Below are positions 5,789 through 5,873 of a stretch of DNA of 5,873 bases, piece after piece. The stretch spans positions 1 through 5,873 of the forward strand of contig CADBSX010000070.1 in assembly GCA_902797515.1 (NCBI GenBank), read 5' to 3'. Every line of letters starts with the position of its first letter. Position 1 is the first letter of the stretch. The position numbers were made by a program, and so were the translations under genes. The notes beneath the pieces were generated by a model. It was given only the letters and a program-made list of their open reading frames with translations, searched no databases and was not told where the DNA came from. The stretch comes from an uncultured Eubacteriales bacterium (GTDB lineage Bacteria; Bacillota; Clostridia; Christensenellales; Borkfalkiaceae).

Positions 5789-5817
5789 GCCGCAAAAAGC
5801 GCCTTTATGCGGCTTTT
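5789..5817 (+). terminator. Probable terminator after the membrane protein gene
   Basis: The outer arms gccgca (5789-5794) and tgcggc (5808-5813) pair over 6 bp. After an A/A mismatch, four further pairs (5796-5799 with 5803-5806) close a 3-nt loop, and TTTT follows at 5814-5817. It begins 9 bp after the stop codon. The T-run is short, so strength is moderate. Confidence 0.6.
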
Positions 5818-5819
5818 CG

Positions 5820-5864
5820 GCTCATCTTCCTCGTAGTACGTTTAGTACAACTTCGTCATCTTTG
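5820..5864. other. Repeat-like intergenic edge sequence of unknown nature
   Basis: This stretch contains tagtac twice (5834-5839 and 5843-5848), the gtac pairs forming a small palindrome around gttta, and tcatctt twice (5822-5828 and 5856-5862) at a 34-bp distance. Read on the minus strand, one frame is open from 5872 to a TGA at 5824-5822 (16 residues, IFGKDDEVVLNVLRGR). It could therefore be the tail of a convergent gene or a copy of a dispersed intergenic repeat. The window ends too soon to decide. Confidence 0.3.
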
Positions 5865-5873
5865 CCAAAAATA

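Overview
The window reads as chromosomal DNA from an uncultured, probably anaerobic low-to-mid GC Firmicute of the class Clostridia. The case rests on consensus sigma-A promoters (TTGACA, 17 bp, TATAAT or TACAAT), strong AGGAG/GGGAG ribosome binding sites, a CIRCE/HrcA heat-shock operator and the DapL variant of the lysine/diaminopimelate pathway. A species cannot be named from sequence alone. No tRNA, rRNA, CRISPR array, insertion sequence or phage gene was seen.

Layout. (1) 1-666, plus strand: the 3' two thirds or so of a HAD-superfamily (phosphoserine-phosphatase-like) hydrolase that enters from the left edge. (2) 683-728: a strong hairpin with A- and T-tracts on its two sides, able to terminate both this gene and the convergent operon. 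(3) 4290 down to 755, minus strand: a compact three-gene operon, dapF - dapL - malQ. dapF and dapL overlap by 4 bp (ATGA), and dapL and malQ are 18 bp apart. (4) About 4291-4578: a divergent regulatory region holding an A/T-rich tract, a strong extended -10 promoter and one clear CIRCE operator followed by a second, overlapping degenerate copy. (5) 4579-5004, plus strand: a small heat-shock protein (Hsp20). (6) 5005-5158: two GC-rich hairpins separated by a T-rich stretch. (7) 5159-5779: a perfect-consensus promoter driving an unrecognised six-helix membrane protein. (8) 5780-5873: a terminator-like hairpin and an unexplained repeat-like edge sequence.

How the genes work together. DapL makes LL-diaminopimelate directly from tetrahydrodipicolinate, and DapF epimerises it to meso-diaminopimelate for lysine and peptidoglycan. 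The two consecutive enzymes are translationally coupled. MalQ (4-alpha-glucanotransferase) follows in the same transcription unit without an obvious metabolic link. The Hsp20 gene looks like a heat-inducible, HrcA-repressed monocistronic unit.

Most notable observations: DapF carries an in-frame, roughly 33-codon tandem duplication of the segment that contains its second catalytic cysteine. The extra copy has lost the cysteine but is still traceable at the DNA level. The hsp20 promoter carries two phased, overlapping CIRCE-like elements that share the same departure from consensus. I see no convincing evidence of a wholly new multi-gene system here.
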